Assembly: GCA_044866695.1 (NCBI GenBank)
Contig: JBIOUF010000059.1
Location: 1-16,762 of the forward strand
Direction: 5' to 3'
DNA length: 16,762 bases
Source: JBIOUF01 sp044866695
GTDB taxonomy: Bacteria > Actinomycetota > Actinomycetes > Propionibacteriales > Nocardioidaceae
Below, piece by piece: positions 15,418 to 16,762 of this stretch. The notes under the pieces were generated by a model, which was not told the origin of the DNA, searched no databases, and was given only the letters and a program-made list of their open reading frames with translations. How positions within the stretch are numbered: position 1 is the first letter of the stretch; every line of letters begins with the position of its first letter. The position numbers were made by a program, and so were the translations under genes.

Positions 15418-15990
15418 TCAGCTGCTGGAGTACATGCCGAAGCTGGCGAAGTAGGCGATCACCACCGCGAGCGGTCCGGTGAACATCCGCGACGTCAGCA
15501 CGGCCGGCACGCCGATCTCGACAGTGTGCGGCTCCGCCTCGCCCAGAGCCAGTCCCACGGGGATGAAGTCGCAGCCGACCTGCGGGTCGATCGCGAACAG
15601 CGCGGGCAGGGCGTACTGCGGGTCGATGTCGCCCGACGCGATGTGCTGGCCGAGCAGGACGCCGACGACCTGCGCGATGACCGCGCCGGGCCCCAGCACC
15701 GGCGAGAGCACCGGGAGGGAGCAGACGATCGACACCGCGAGCAGGCCGATCAGGTTGTCCGCCAGCGGTGCGATGAGGTGCGCCAGCCAGTCGCCGAGGC
15801 CGGTCTCGTTGATGATGCCGATCAGGACGGAGATGAACGCCATGAACGGCAAGATGTTGCGGATCACCGAGTCGATCGCGTCACGGCCGGCCTGGTAGAG
15901 GGTCCCGACGACGCCGCCGACGGACCTGCCGACGGTGACCAGGATCCTGGAGAAGGCCCCGGGGCCCGAAGCGGTGGTTGCGGTGCTCAT
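15418..15990 (-). CDS. PTS glucitol/sorbitol-family EIIC1 membrane component (SrlE C-terminal equivalent)
   Basis: A 190-residue membrane protein matching the C-terminal part of E. coli SrlE. Conserved blocks are LYQAGRDAIDSVIRNILPFMA (start at 31; split as LYQAGRDAID and NILPFMA), GLGDWLAHLIAPLA (64-77), LSPVLGPGAVIAQVVGVLLG (95-114) and CDFIPVGLALGEA (140-152). About four hydrophobic segments are visible. With the IIC2 protein it should form the transport channel. AGGAGG (complement of 15998-16003) stands 7 nt before the ATG, inside the small ORF upstream; the start overlaps that ORF's stop. It is followed by EIIB after 39 bp, with no hairpin seen in between. Confidence 0.92.
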   Translation of the reverse strand: MSTATTASGPGAFSRILVTVGRSVGGVVGTLYQAGRDAIDSVIRNILPFMAFISVLIGIINETGLGDWLAHLIAPLADNLIGLLAVSIVCSLPVLSPVLGPGAVIAQVVGVLLGQHIASGDIDPQYALPALFAIDPQVGCDFIPVGLALGEAEPHTVEIGVPAVLTSRMFTGPLAVVIAYFASFGMYSSS

Positions 15991-16142
15991 GTCAGTGCCT
16001 CCTGCCGGGTTTCGGCGTTGGTCGCCGAGGCGACGGTGGTCTGGCCAGGCCTTCGGGCGCCGAAGCCGCTGTGGTCGCCGGCGCCGCGGTGCGCTGACCC
16101 GTGGTCGCCTCCCAGGCTGGTTGGCTCGCTCCGCTCGCTCAT
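15987..16142 (-). CDS. Possible 51-residue small protein between IIC2 and IIC1 genes
   Basis: I translated the apparent gap between the two EIIC genes and found an open frame from the ATG at 16142 to the TGA at 15987. The start overlaps the IIC2 stop (ATGA) and the stop overlaps the IIC1 start (ATGA), so it fits exactly as a coupled gene. The predicted chain starts MSERSEPTSLGGDHGSAHRG and ends TNAETRQEALT; it is hydrophilic, rich in Gly, Ser, His and Arg, with no membrane segment or known motif. The first codons lie in a GAGCGAGCGGAGCGAGC repeat. No good ribosome site is seen, so it would rely on coupling. It may be a small PTS-associated protein or only a coupling spacer. Confidence 0.45.
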   Translation of the reverse strand: MSERSEPTSLGGDHGSAHRGAGDHSGFGARRPGQTTVASATNAETRQEALT

Positions 16143-16762
16143 GCCGAGGCCTCCTGGGCGGCGCGGCGCGCGGTCATGCGCGCGGTGATGAGCTCGGTGA
16201 CGATCCCGCGGATCAAGATGACGACCATGCCGACCAGCAGGTAGCGGATGGCCAGGTCACCGAGATCCCCGCCGAGCGAGGTGATGCCGGCGGCGATGCC
16301 GAGGTAGACGAACAGCTCGCCCGGGTTGGCGTGCGGGAACAGCCCGGTGATCGGGTGCACGAAGCTGACGGCGGAGTCGTAGAAGGCCGGCTTGTACTTC
16401 TCGGGCAGGAACCGGCCCATCGTGTAGCACATCGGGTTGGTCAAGAAGAACACCGACAGCACGGGCAGCACGAGGTAGCGCAGCGGGTAGTAGATGATCC
16501 CCGGCCGTCCGGCGACCTCGCCGAGGTGCTCGATGCGCTGTGGTCCGATGATGCGGATCAGCGCGTTGACCGCGGTGAGCAGGACGATCAGCGTGGGGAT
16601 GATGCCGGTGACCAGGCCCATGAAGACCTCGCCGCCGGCCTGGAAGAGCCCGATGAACCACTCGGCGGCATCGGACAGCGCGCCCATGAAGCCGGAGGGT
16701 GGTTCGACCGTCGGCTGGTCGGCCGCGCCGACCAGGCCGGCGATCGCCATGGACAGTGACAT
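16139..16762 (-). CDS. srlA: PTS glucitol/sorbitol-family EIIC2 membrane component (SrlA/GutA)
   Basis: A 207-residue frame matching E. coli SrlA: AEWFIGLFQAGGEVFMGLVTGI (start at 33; split as AEWFIGLFQAG and GEVFMGLVTGI), LTNP (107-110), GRFLPEKYKP (116-125), GLFPHANPGELFVYLGIA (140-157) and a final membrane helix YLLVGMVVILIRGIVTELIT (174-193). It is the second half of the glucitol-type permease and pairs with the EIIC1 protein. The ATG at 16762 is the last codon in the window; the first 30 residues have no counterpart in E. coli SrlA, so the real start may be internal (a Met at residue 26) or lie beyond the edge. It is the first PTS gene seen; regulators may precede it outside the window. 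Confidence 0.92.
   Translation of the reverse strand: MSLSMAIAGLVGAADQPTVEPPSGFMGALSDAAEWFIGLFQAGGEVFMGLVTGIIPTLIVLLTAVNALIRIIGPQRIEHLGEVAGRPGIIYYPLRYLVLPVLSVFFLTNPMCYTMGRFLPEKYKPAFYDSAVSFVHPITGLFPHANPGELFVYLGIAAGITSLGGDLGDLAIRYLLVGMVVILIRGIVTELITARMTARRAAQEASA

Overview
The window is high-GC DNA (about 70% G+C by eye) from an actinobacterium. MshA (mycothiol synthesis), CarD, a SenX3/RegX3/PhoU phosphate module and a mycothiol-type maleylpyruvate isomerase relative all point to Actinobacteria. Interspersed repeats of the type GGTTGAGGAG...GTCTCGAAACC, and genes that start inside a GAGCGAGCGG repeat, suggest a Nocardioides-like member of the Propionibacteriales. That genus-level call is recall, not proof.

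Layout. 1-194: interspersed and tandem repeats. 195-3542 (minus strand): a probable operon of SDR oxidoreductase, YgeA-like amino-acid racemase and the GTPase TypA/BipA. 3630-5488 (plus): mshA overlapping a YbjN-domain gene. 5493-5597: three 32-bp tandem repeats between convergent genes. 5595-7486 (minus): senX3-regX3, divergent from phoU (7600-8256) across a clear direct-repeat PHO-box-like site. 8261-9347: 22-bp repeats in opposite orientations on either side of an MDMPI-like gene. 9378-10708 (minus): a lipoprotein gene coupled to gpmA. 10934-12107 (plus): carD, a hairpin terminator, and a degenerate IspD-like gene. 12133-16762 (minus): a compact operon that runs off the right edge.

The left and middle parts are mostly conserved housekeeping genes: translation GTPase, mycothiol synthesis, phosphate sensing, glycolysis and RNA polymerase regulation. 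Repeats fill most of the junctions.

The most interesting part is the right-hand operon. In transcription order it encodes a glucitol-family PTS as separate IIC2, IIC1, IIB and IIA genes; a COG4091-type NAD(P)-binding protein with a C-terminal SAF domain, the broad group that, as I recall, includes the Brucella DXR-like enzyme DRL; an IspD/TarI-type cytidylyltransferase; and a small four-cysteine protein. Most junctions are 4-nt ATGA/GTGA overlaps, and an unlisted 51-codon ORF fits between IIC2 and IIC1 by the same overlaps. The gene content suggests uptake and phosphorylation of a polyol or deoxy-sugar, redox conversion, and activation as a CDP-alditol. Candidate routes are salvage into the MEP pathway or supply of a CDP-alditol for a surface polymer. 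This pathway is inference. A second, degenerate IspD homologue lies convergently next to the operon and keeps the motif that the operon copy lacks.
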